This document shows, one piece after another, positions 1 through 6,241 of a stretch of 8,256 nt of DNA. The position numbers and the translations under genes were made by a program. Every line of letters begins with the position of its first letter. The first letter of the stretch is position 1. The DNA comes from Desulfobacteraceae bacterium. GTDB lineage: Bacteria; Desulfobacterota; Desulfobacteria; Desulfobacterales; Desulfatirhabdiaceae. The notes under the pieces are model-generated. The model was not told the DNA's origin. It saw only the letters and a list, made by a program, of their open reading frames with translations, and did no database searches. The stretch is from NCBI GenBank assembly GCA_027325475.1, contig DAIEFO010000089.1, positions 1-8,256 of the forward strand. Direction: 5' to 3'.

Positions 1-1
1 T

Positions 2-220
2 ACGGTCCACCATAAGGATCACAACCATGACAACAATCCGCCGGATGGCAGCAACTGGGAACTCCTCTGCATCTATTGCCACGAAAATGAACATTCCCGC
101 TATCTGGATGCAGAGTGGTATGGAGGCGCGTCTCAGGATGACGGCAACGGCGCATCGTCTTCCTTTCACAGCCCATTTGCCGGTCTGGATGCGCTGCTGA
201 AACAAAAAGCCAAAGAGTGA
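2..220 (+). CDS. yajD: YajD-family HNH nuclease, 3' part only
   Basis: The last 72 codons of a gene that begins before the window. The visible protein starts TVHHKDHNHDNNPPDGSNWE and continues with LLCIYCHENEH. From memory this closely matches the C-terminal two thirds of Escherichia coli YajD, a small (about 115 residue) HNH-nuclease-fold protein. The double histidine, the DHNHDNN segment, the asparagine of GSNWE and the C-x2-C-H pair are the HNH metal- and zinc-binding elements; the partner C-x2-C expected near the N-terminus lies outside the window. The tail ends in a low-complexity Gly/Ser/Asp stretch and then SPFAGLDALLKQK, also YajD-like. The biological substrate of YajD proteins is not established. 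It ends 24 bp before sucB on the same strand, so the two may be cotranscribed, although no functional link is obvious. The family call is firm; the start and full length cannot be seen. Confidence 0.85.
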   Translation, partial: TVHHKDHNHDNNPPDGSNWELLCIYCHENEHSRYLDAEWYGGASQDDGNGASSSFHSPFAGLDALLKQKAKE

Positions 221-244
221 CGAACCAGAGGGAGGCCCCATATC

Positions 245-1552
245 ATGACAGAAATTAAAATACCCGGAGTCGGTGAGTCCGTCCGGGAAGCGGTTCTGGC
301 GCAGTGGCTCAAAAATGACGGCGACCATGTCCACAAAGACGATCCCATCCTGGTCATCGAAACCGACAAGGTTTCTCTGGAGGTGGTTGCGGAAACCGAC
401 GGGGTGCTGCATACGCTGGTTCCGGCGGGTAAAGCGCTTCCGATAGGTGCGGTGGCAGGAACGCTGGAGCCGGAACAGGCGTCAGCACCGAGCGCAGCAT
501 CCTCTGAAAAAACATCCCCAACAGCTATCGATCCACCCCTGATCCGACCAGAGGAAAGGCCATCGGATATTCATCCAGCCGATGTTCTGGCCGATGTTCC
601 GGCCGATGTTCCGGCATCCCCGCCGCATATACCGGAAAATCCTCCCAACGCATCTGCAACGCCGAACTTTCTCATACCGTCCGTCCGCCGGTTGATCGAA
701 AGAACAGGCGCGGATATCAGTGCTGTCGTGGGTACGGGGCCGGATGGCAGAATCACAAAAGGGGATGTGCTGCTGTATCTTGAAGGCAGACCGGCACCAT
801 CGGCGCAGCCCGCCACAACTGTCGAATGTGCAGCAGCGCCCTCCCTCGTGGATGAACCCGTAACGCGAACCCCCATGACGCCCATCCGCCAGCGCATCGC
901 CGAAAGGCTGGTGCAGGCGAAACAGCAAACCGCCATGCTGACGACATTCAATGAAATTGATATGACGCAGGTGATGGCGCTGCGCCAGAGATACAAGGAT
1001 GCCTTTCAGAAAGTCCACGGGGTTTCGCTGGGATTCATGAGCTTTTTTATTAAAGCCTGTGTTGCCGCGCTGAAAGACTTTCCTGATATTAACGCCAGTA
1101 TCGATGGACAGAATGTGATCTATCACAATTATTATCATATCGGCGTGGCTGTCGGCAGCCCGCGAGGACTGGTGGTGCCGGTTATCCGTCATGCAGACCG
1201 CATGGGCTTTGCCGATATTGAAACAGCCATTGGAAATTTTGTGGAAAAAATACAGGCAGGCAGGCTGACTCTTTCCGATCTGCAAGGGGGAACCTTTACC
1301 ATCAGTAACGGCGGGGTGTATGGGTCGCTGCTCAGCACCCCTATCTTGAATCCCCCGCAAAGCGCTATTCTGGGAATGCACAAGATCGAGAAACGACCGG
1401 TGGTCGTCGATGACGCCATTGTCATCCGCTCCATGATGTATGTGGCGCTGAGCTATGACCATCGTGTTGTGGATGGCCAGGGCGCCGTTTCCTGCCTGAA
1501 ACGGATCAAGGAATGCATCGAAGCGCCGGAACGGCTCATGATGGAGGTGTAG
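245..1552 (+). CDS. sucB: Dihydrolipoyl succinyltransferase, E2 of 2-oxoglutarate dehydrogenase
   Basis: This 435-residue E2 core protein transfers the succinyl group from lipoyl-lysine to CoA in the 2-oxoglutarate dehydrogenase complex. An N-terminal lipoyl domain (about 1-76) carries the lipoylation site in ETDKVSLEV, at K42. A Pro/Ala-rich linker (about 77-140) holds a short tandem repeat. A peripheral subunit-binding domain (about 141-180, IPSVRRLIERTGADIS through DGRITKGDV) would hold E1 or E3. The catalytic domain (about 207-435) contains TAMLTTFNEIDM, LGFMSFFIKA, NPPQSAILGMHKI and the active-site SYDHRVVDG (H406, D410). The catalytic domain resembles SucB more than pyruvate or branched-chain E2, notably in TAMLTTFNE, GFMSF and YHNYYHIGVAV. 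The ATG at 245 follows a strong AGGGAGG at 229-235 and gives a start just before the lipoyl fold. lpd follows after 2 bp. No E1 gene is visible on either side. A broader 2-oxoacid specificity cannot be excluded without the E1. Confidence 0.95.
   Translation: MTEIKIPGVGESVREAVLAQWLKNDGDHVHKDDPILVIETDKVSLEVVAETDGVLHTLVPAGKALPIGAVAGTLEPEQASAPSAASSEKTSPTAIDPPLIRPEERPSDIHPADVLADVPADVPASPPHIPENPPNASATPNFLIPSVRRLIERTGADISAVVGTGPDGRITKGDVLLYLEGRPAPSAQPATTVECAAAPSLVDEPVTRTPMTPIRQRIAERLVQAKQQTAMLTTFNEIDMTQVMALRQRYKDAFQKVHGVSLGFMSFFIKACVAALKDFPDINASIDGQNVIYHNYYHIGVAVGSPRGLVVPVIRHADRMGFADIETAIGNFVEKIQAGRLTLSDLQGGTFTISNGGVYGSLLSTPILNPPQSAILGMHKIEKRPVVVDDAIVIRSMMYVALSYDHRVVDGQGAVSCLKRIKECIEAPERLMMEV
578..613 (+). 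repeat. Three in-frame 12-bp tandem repeats in the sucB linker
   Basis: Three adjoining copies of GCCGATGTTCYG (578-589, 590-601, 602-613) differ at one base. The unit is a multiple of three, so it stays in frame and encodes ADVL-ADVP-ADVP (residues 112-123). It lies in the flexible linker between the lipoyl and subunit-binding domains, where length changes are tolerated. Confidence 0.9.
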
Positions 1553-1554
1553 CC

Positions 1555-2964
1555 ATGACAGAAGAAAAAAAATACGATCTGGTGGTGATCGGCGGCGGGC
1601 CTGGCGGCTATACCGCAGCCGTGCGGGCGTCACAACTGGGAATGACCGTGGCCTGTGTGGAAAAGCATTCCCGGCTGGGCGGCGTCTGCCTGAATGTAGG
1701 GTGTATTCCCAGCAAGGCGTTGCTGGATTCCAGCGAACTTTATGCCACCGTTTCCCGTCGTCTGGCGGTTCACGGTATTCACGCTGAAGGTATCTCTTTA
1801 GACTTGCCCGCGATGATGACCCGCAAGCATCAGGTAGTGGCGGATCTGACCGGACAGGTGCGAAAACTCCTCGAAGCCAGCCGCGTGGAAATTGTCACCG
1901 GCGTTGCCGAACTTGCGGATGCACATCATGTCCGCGTTTCCGGCGAAGACGGCTCATCCAGAAGCCTGAATGCCGGATTCATATTGCTGGCGACCGGCAG
2001 TGTCCCGACCCCGATGCCGGGTGTCGAATTCGATGGCCGTCGCATCGTCGATTCCACCGGTGCCCTGCAGTTTACGGAAATCCCCAGCAAGTTAGGTCTT
2101 ATCGGCGGCGGGTTCATCGGTCTGGAGCTTGGATCCGTCTGGCAGCGTCTGGGTTCCGAGGTGACGGTGATTGAAATGCTGCCTCAGATCGCATCGGGTC
2201 TTGACGGCCAGATCAGCCGCAGCCTCAAACGCAGTCTTGACAAACAGGGCATGATGTTTCGCCTGAAAACCAGGGTCCATCATGTGGAAACGTCTGGCGA
2301 TGGCGTGAACGTCACCGTGGCGTCCGGCGCTGCGGAGGAAACCCTGATATTCGACAAAATACTGGTTGCTGTCGGGCGCAAGCCTCAAACCCGCGGGATA
2401 GGGCTTGAAGCCGTCGGTGTCGAGCTGGATACCACCGGACATGTCCGGATCAATGCCGGATTTCAGACGAACGTCACATCCATTTATGCGGCAGGCGATA
2501 TTGTGGCCGGCCCCATGCTGGCTCACAAAGCGTCCGCGGAAGGCATTGCCGCTGTCGAAAACATGGCCGGCATTTCTTCCGAAGTCCACTACGACACGCT
2601 GCCCTCCGTCATATATACATCCCCTGAAGTCGCCAGCGCGGGGCTTACCGAAGAGCAGGTGAAGCAGAGAAATATTCCCTGCCGGATCGGAACATTTCCA
2701 TTTACCGGTAACGGCAGAGCCCGGTGTATGGGAGAAACCGAAGGGCTGGTGAAAATCATCGCTCACGCCAAAACAGACCGCATCATAGGCGTTCATATCA
2801 TCGGACACGGCGCTTCGGAAATGATTGCAGAAGGCGTTATGGCGATAGAAATGGGCGCCAGTTCCGAAGATATCGCCCGGACGGTTCACAGCCATCCGAC
2901 ATTTTCAGAAGCACTGATGGAAGCGGCGGCTTCCATTCAGAAACAGGCATCGAAACGCTCTTGA
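1555..2964 (+). CDS. lpdA: Dihydrolipoamide dehydrogenase (E3)
   Basis: This 469-residue flavoprotein reoxidises the dihydrolipoyl group of E2 and passes the electrons through a disulfide and FAD to NAD+. The N-terminal FAD-binding fold has VVIGGGPGGYTAAVRA (11-25). The redox-active disulfide is in GGVCLNVGC (C45, C50), followed by IPSKALL. The NAD-binding fold has LIGGGFIGLELG (182-193). The second FAD motif is IYAAGDI. The dimerisation domain ends in HSHPTFSEALMEAA, which supplies the catalytic base pair H447 and E452 that completes the active site of the other subunit. All catalytic elements are present and the length is typical. The chosen ATG at 1555 has GGAGG at 1543-1547, inside the end of sucB, with 7 bp spacing. 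The frame stays open upstream to 1513, but that would overlap sucB and adds no conserved sequence. Position directly after sucB assigns it to the 2-oxoglutarate dehydrogenase complex, though one E3 commonly serves several complexes. Confidence 0.96.
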   Translation: MTEEKKYDLVVIGGGPGGYTAAVRASQLGMTVACVEKHSRLGGVCLNVGCIPSKALLDSSELYATVSRRLAVHGIHAEGISLDLPAMMTRKHQVVADLTGQVRKLLEASRVEIVTGVAELADAHHVRVSGEDGSSRSLNAGFILLATGSVPTPMPGVEFDGRRIVDSTGALQFTEIPSKLGLIGGGFIGLELGSVWQRLGSEVTVIEMLPQIASGLDGQISRSLKRSLDKQGMMFRLKTRVHHVETSGDGVNVTVASGAAEETLIFDKILVAVGRKPQTRGIGLEAVGVELDTTGHVRINAGFQTNVTSIYAAGDIVAGPMLAHKASAEGIAAVENMAGISSEVHYDTLPSVIYTSPEVASAGLTEEQVKQRNIPCRIGTFPFTGNGRARCMGETEGLVKIIAHAKTDRIIGVHIIGHGASEMIAEGVMAIEMGASSEDIARTVHSHPTFSEALMEAAASIQKQASKRS

Positions 2965-2989
2965 CGATCTCGACAAAAAGGGAATTCCC

Positions 2990-5011
2990 GTGACCCATCG
3001 CATCGGCGTTTTTATCTGTGAATGCGGGCCCAACGTCCGGGACGCTATAAATATCATGGCGCTGACGGAATTCTGCAAATCCCTGCCCGAAGTAGTGATT
3101 GCCCGAAAATCCGGACTGCTGTGTTCCGCGGCAGAGCAGGAACTTCTCCGTCAGGATATCGTTTCCCTGTCGCTGACGCATGTGGTCATCGCCGGCTGCT
3201 CTCCCAAAGAACATGAGCCGACGTTTCAGCATGTTCTCGACACCGCGGGGCTGAACCCGTTTTTACTTCAGATCGCCAATATCCGGGAACACTGCGCGTG
3301 GGTAACGCCGGACAAGACGCAGGCGACTGAAAAAGCCAAAATACAGATTCAGGCTGCGGTACGGCGCGTACGACTGAACACGCCGTTATCCACCCGCGAA
3401 ATTTCGTGCAACCCGCATATCCTGGTCATCGGCGCCGGCGTTTCAGGCATGACTGCCGCGATGGCGGCCGCCGATGCGCATCGCAGGGTATATCTGATCG
3501 AAAAAGCGCCCTGCATCGGCGGCCGGGTCTCCCGTTTTGAAACCGTGTTTCCCGGCGGCGAATGCGCTACCTGCATGCTGGATCCCCTGATGGACGCCGT
3601 ATTGCACCACGAATACATTACGCTTTACACCCAGAGCGAACTGGTGGATGTCAAAGGCTTTTACGGCAATTTCACGGTCCGGGTGCGCCGCCACCCCCGC
3701 TATGTGTCTCCGGATGCCTGCATCGGCTGCGCCGCGTGCTGCGATGTTTGTCCCGTAACGGTTCCCGACGAATTCAACGAAGGGCTGGATACCCGGAACG
3801 CCATCTACATTCCTTATCCCGGCGCCTTGCCCCACATCGCCAGTATTGACGCTCAGCACTGCCTTCATCTCAGCGGCGACGATTGCAGCGCCTGCGGCAA
3901 CGCCTGCGCATTCGGCGCCATCGATATGGACATGGCCGAACATGTGGAAGAATTCGCAGTGGGCGGCATCATTTTATCCACCGGATGTGATCTTCTGGAT
4001 ATATCTCCCATAGATCGCTATGGATATGGTAACATCCCCAATGTTTATACGGCAATGGAATTTGAGCGCATCGTCAGTTCCACGGGACCGACCGGCGGCA
4101 GGCTTCTCCTTAAAAACGGTGAAGCGCCCCGTTATCTGGCATTAATTCACTGCGCGGGCTCCCGGACATCCACAGCCAAACCTTACTGTTCCAGCATTTG
4201 CTGCCGGTATCTGCTGAAATTCGCCCGGATGGCGTCAGAAAAACTGCCGGATATTTTTATACTGATCCTGTTTTCAGACTGGTGCCTGCCGGAAAAAAAT
4301 GCACAGAAACTGCTCGCTTCTGTTTTGGAACTGCCGCATGTACAGTGTCAGCGTCTGGCAACACCCGACAGCCTGGAAATCTTTCAGAAAAACGACGCGA
4401 TGGGAATCCGCTGGCAGGATATCCATCACAAAGTTCAGCAGGCGCCATGTGACATGGCGGTACTGGCGCCGGCCTTAACGGGAAGTGCAGATGCATTCAG
4501 GTTGTCGGATTGCCTGAATGTTCCGGTGGACTCAGACGGCTTTTTCTCTAAAGCGCATCCGATGGTTTCACCCGTATCAACCTCACAGAAAGGAATATGG
4601 ATGTCAGGCAGCGCCTGCAGCCCCTGTACGGTTCCGGAAGCTGTCGCTCAAGGGCTGGCGGCCGCAGGCATCGCATTATCCGGCCTGTCACCGGAAAGAA
4701 CCCTTCAGCTTCCGGCCTGTATCTCTGAAGTGGACAGCGCGATGTGTTCCGGATGCGGTATCTGCCTTGGGGTTTGCCCACATCAGGCCATTATATTGCA
4801 GGAATCCTGCGCCGTCGTTCAGGACGCCCTGTGCCAGGGATGTGGTTCCTGCGCCGCCGCCTGCCCTTCCAGCGCCATCACCGCCAGACATTTTACAGAC
4901 GGACAGATTGAGGCGGAAATTTCCGGTTTGCTGGACACATCGGCGGAGATTTCTCCTGACCGACTGACCGTTTTACCACCGGCAGCGTCAATACCTTGCA
5001 AATACAGATAA
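2990..5011 (+). CDS. HdrA-like FAD/iron-sulfur protein with C-terminal double ferredoxin motif
   Basis: A 673-residue protein of the heterodisulfide reductase subunit A family, in which HdrA carries the FAD that bifurcates electrons. Visible parts: N-terminal domain IGVFICECG with C10, C12, C45 and AGCSPKEHEPTF (about 1-105); FAD fold ILVIGAGVSGM (144-154) and IGGR; CATC at 192-195; first ferredoxin motif C244-C247-C250-C254; second C291, C299-C302-C306; HdrA cluster site IHCAGSR (C388) with PYCSSICCRYLLK (C400, C404, C405, K410); and two C-terminal CX2CX2CX3CP motifs (C586-C596, C615-C625). All are soluble-protein features; I see no membrane segment. The GTG at 2990 follows AGGGA (2979-2983) and places IGVFICECG at the usual position. 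The gene lies 25 bp after lpd. No HdrB, HdrC or MvhD gene is next to it, so its partner is unknown. The family call is firm; linking it to the dehydrogenase is inference from position. Confidence 0.92.
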   Translation: MTHRIGVFICECGPNVRDAINIMALTEFCKSLPEVVIARKSGLLCSAAEQELLRQDIVSLSLTHVVIAGCSPKEHEPTFQHVLDTAGLNPFLLQIANIREHCAWVTPDKTQATEKAKIQIQAAVRRVRLNTPLSTREISCNPHILVIGAGVSGMTAAMAAADAHRRVYLIEKAPCIGGRVSRFETVFPGGECATCMLDPLMDAVLHHEYITLYTQSELVDVKGFYGNFTVRVRRHPRYVSPDACIGCAACCDVCPVTVPDEFNEGLDTRNAIYIPYPGALPHIASIDAQHCLHLSGDDCSACGNACAFGAIDMDMAEHVEEFAVGGIILSTGCDLLDISPIDRYGYGNIPNVYTAMEFERIVSSTGPTGGRLLLKNGEAPRYLALIHCAGSRTSTAKPYCSSICCRYLLKFARMASEKLPDIFILILFSDWCLPEKNAQKLLASVLELPHVQCQRLATPDSLEIFQKNDAMGIRWQDIHHKVQQAPCDMAVLAPALTGSADAFRLSDCLNVPVDSDGFFSKAHPMVSPVSTSQKGIWMSGSACSPCTVPEAVAQGLAAAGIALSGLSPERTLQLPACISEVDSAMCSGCGICLGVCPHQAIILQESCAVVQDALCQGCGSCAAACPSSAITARHFTDGQIEAEISGLLDTSAEISPDRLTVLPPAASIPCKYR

Positions 5012-5024
5012 AAGTCTTTATGAT
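4996..5024 (+). promoter_or_regulatory. Predicted sigma70-type promoter for fabH
   Basis: TTGCAA (4996-5001, 4 of 6 match to TTGACA) and TATGAT (5019-5024, 5 of 6 match to TATAAT) are separated by exactly 17 bp. They overlap the last codons of the HdrA-like gene. A start near 5031 would give a leader of about 165 nt before the TTG start of fabH. This is a consensus match only; transcription has not been shown. Confidence 0.5.
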
Positions 5025-5030
5025 AGCCCC

Positions 5031-5194
5031 GTTTTTGGTCACGAATGCCCGCGACAAAGCATTCTTGTCGGTCAGTCAACAGAAACTCCACATGCGTGCA
5101 GCCATAAGAAACTTGGAGTTTTCCCCTGCGGGGAAGTTTGATGCCTCACTGCGTTGATACATCGCAGAAATCAATCATTACAGGAGATACAGCT
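5031..5194 (+). promoter_or_regulatory. Hairpin-rich 5' leader of fabH
   Basis: This non-coding stretch holds several inverted repeats. GAATGC (5043-5048) pairs with GCATTC (5059-5064), and the competing CGACAA (5052-5057) pairs with TTGTCG (5065-5070); the two stems cannot form together. AAACTCCA (5083-5090) pairs perfectly with TGGAGTTT (5114-5121) across a 23-nt loop. TTCCCC (5121-5126) pairs with GGGGAA (5130-5135) around TGC. CTGCG (5149-5153) pairs with CGCAG (5163-5167). No long T-run follows any stem, so none is a classical terminator. The layout would fit a regulatory leader or a decayed intergenic repeat. It matches no riboswitch class that I recognise. Confidence 0.4.
5182..5186 (+). 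promoter_or_regulatory. Ribosome binding site selecting the fabH TTG start
   Basis: AGGAG at 5182-5186 lies 8 bp before TTG at 5195. This is the best start signal in the region, and it places the first residues (MEYAATITGTG) where KAS III proteins normally begin. The in-frame ATG at 5141 has only GGGGAAG before it, which is buried in the 5121-5135 hairpin. Confidence 0.65.
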
Positions 5195-6208
5195 TTGGAA
5201 TATGCAGCCACCATTACCGGAACCGGCTCGGCCTTTCCGGAACACCGCGTCACCAACCTCGATATCACCAGCAAACTGGCCGCCTCAGACATTGAAACCA
5301 GCGATGCCTGGATCCGGGAACGTACCGGCATTACCGAAAGACGTTTTTCAAAACCAGGAAATCCGGATGAGTACAATTCATCCCTGGGGCTTGCTGCTGC
5401 CCAAAAAGCGCTTGAAATGGCCGGTAAAACTCCGGAGGATATCGATCAGATCATTTATTCCACCTGCACCCCGGATACCATTATTCCTTCGACCGCCTGC
5501 TGGCTTCAGAACAAACTCGGCGCTACCAGGGCATGGGGAATGGATCTGAATGCTGCGTGTTCGGGTTTTATTTACGGCCTGACCATCGCCGACCAGTTTA
5601 TCCGAACCGGCCAGGTCAAGACCAGCCTGGTGCTGGGAACTGAAATACTCAGCTCGATTATCAACTGGAAAGACCGCGGGTCCTGCATCCTGTTTGGAGA
5701 TGGCTCCGGCGCTGCCGTTGTAGAACGCGCGCCAGAGAAATCCCCGCATCGCATTCTTTCCAGTCATCTGCTGTCCGACGGAAGCCTCTGGGAACTGCTG
5801 TATATTCCCGCCGGTGGTTCCGCTCAGGCGGCCACTCCGGATATCATGGCGCAGAACCTGAACAAAATTCACATGAACGGCAGAGAAATTTTCAAAATCG
5901 CCGTCCGAACCCTCAGCACCTTTGCTATGACTGCGCTGGAAAAAAACGGCATGACTGCTGATATGCTCGACTGGTTTATTCCCCACCAGGCCAATTACCG
6001 CATTATCGAGGCTGTCGCCAAACGCCTTCAACTGCCGATGGAAAAAGTGCTGGTCAATGTTGACAGATACGGCAACACATCGTCCGCAACAGTGCCTTCC
6101 ATGCTGGATGAGGCGGTACGCGACGGACGTGTTCAAAAAGGCCATATTGTGCTTCTGGATGCGTTCGGCGCAGGACTTACCTATGGCTCCATACTGCTGC
6201 GCTGGTAG
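5195..6208 (+). CDS. fabH: Beta-ketoacyl-ACP synthase III (FabH-type)
   Basis: A thiolase-fold condensing enzyme of 337 residues from the TTG start. Family members condense an acyl-CoA starter, usually acetyl-CoA, with malonyl-ACP to begin fatty acid synthesis. The active-site triad is complete: C122 in LNAACSGF, H264 in IPHQANYRI and N294 in RYGNTSSA. WIRERTGITERR (39-50), LFGDGSGAAV (166-175) and the C-terminal loop AFGAGLTYGS (323-332) are characteristic. An in-frame ATG at 5141 would add 18 residues with no homology that I recognise, so I prefer TTG 5195 with its AGGAG site. A TTG start together with a structured leader suggests weak or controlled translation. The gene is not beside other fatty acid synthesis genes (no fabD, fabG, acpP or plsX). 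It could therefore be an extra KAS III with a different starter, or the housekeeping enzyme placed apart. ubiB follows after 33 bp. Confidence 0.92.
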   Translation: MEYAATITGTGSAFPEHRVTNLDITSKLAASDIETSDAWIRERTGITERRFSKPGNPDEYNSSLGLAAAQKALEMAGKTPEDIDQIIYSTCTPDTIIPSTACWLQNKLGATRAWGMDLNAACSGFIYGLTIADQFIRTGQVKTSLVLGTEILSSIINWKDRGSCILFGDGSGAAVVERAPEKSPHRILSSHLLSDGSLWELLYIPAGGSAQAATPDIMAQNLNKIHMNGREIFKIAVRTLSTFAMTALEKNGMTADMLDWFIPHQANYRIIEAVAKRLQLPMEKVLVNVDRYGNTSSATVPSMLDEAVRDGRVQKGHIVLLDAFGAGLTYGSILLRW

Positions 6209-6209
6209 A

Positions 6210-6236
6210 TTTGACGACTTTTTACGAGTTTATTAA
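6210..6236. repeat. Intergenic repeat element, copy 1 (fabH-ubiB gap)
   Basis: The segment starts TTTGACGACTT one base after the fabH stop and contains GACTTTTTACGA (6216-6227), the exact reverse complement of TCGTAAAAAGTC at 7951-7962. It fills nearly the whole 33-bp gap and ends 5 bp before the ubiB ATG. I remember similar sequences as frequent between genes in Desulfobacteraceae; that recollection is unverified here. Confidence 0.6.
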
Positions 6237-6241
6237 CGACC

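Noticed and set aside
482..1633. A long open frame (383 codons) on the minus strand opposite sucB and the start of lpd.
   Set aside because: It mirrors a confidently identified gene, its translation is rich in His, Arg and Cys with no recognisable domain, and it has no plausible leader. It is a codon-bias shadow.
2092..2895. A 267-codon open frame on the minus strand opposite lpd.
   Set aside because: It lies wholly inside the conserved E3 gene and shows no family motif, so it is also a shadow.
245..2964. Assignment of the E2/E3 pair to a branched-chain 2-oxoacid dehydrogenase feeding fabH with branched starters.
   Set aside because: The E2 catalytic domain carries SucB-like segments (TAMLTTFNEIDM, GFMSFFIKA, NPPQSAILGMHKI), and fabH has its own predicted promoter, so this tempting pathway link is not supported.
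2990..5011. The HdrA-like gene as part of a sulfur-oxidising Hdr-like (sHdr) locus with lipoate-binding proteins.
   Set aside because: Those loci carry hdrB and hdrC copies and a stand-alone lipoate-binding protein. Here the lipoyl domain belongs to a complete E2, and no hdrB or hdrC is present.
5121..5139. The TTCCCC-TGC-GGGGAA hairpin as a rho-independent terminator for the HdrA-like gene.
   Set aside because: The stem is only 6 bp and is followed by just three T residues before GATG. It lies over 100 bp past the stop, so it is better treated as leader structure.
5378..6145. A 255-codon open frame on the minus strand opposite fabH.
   Set aside because: It is fully contained in the KAS III gene, whose catalytic triad is intact, and has no recognisable protein features.
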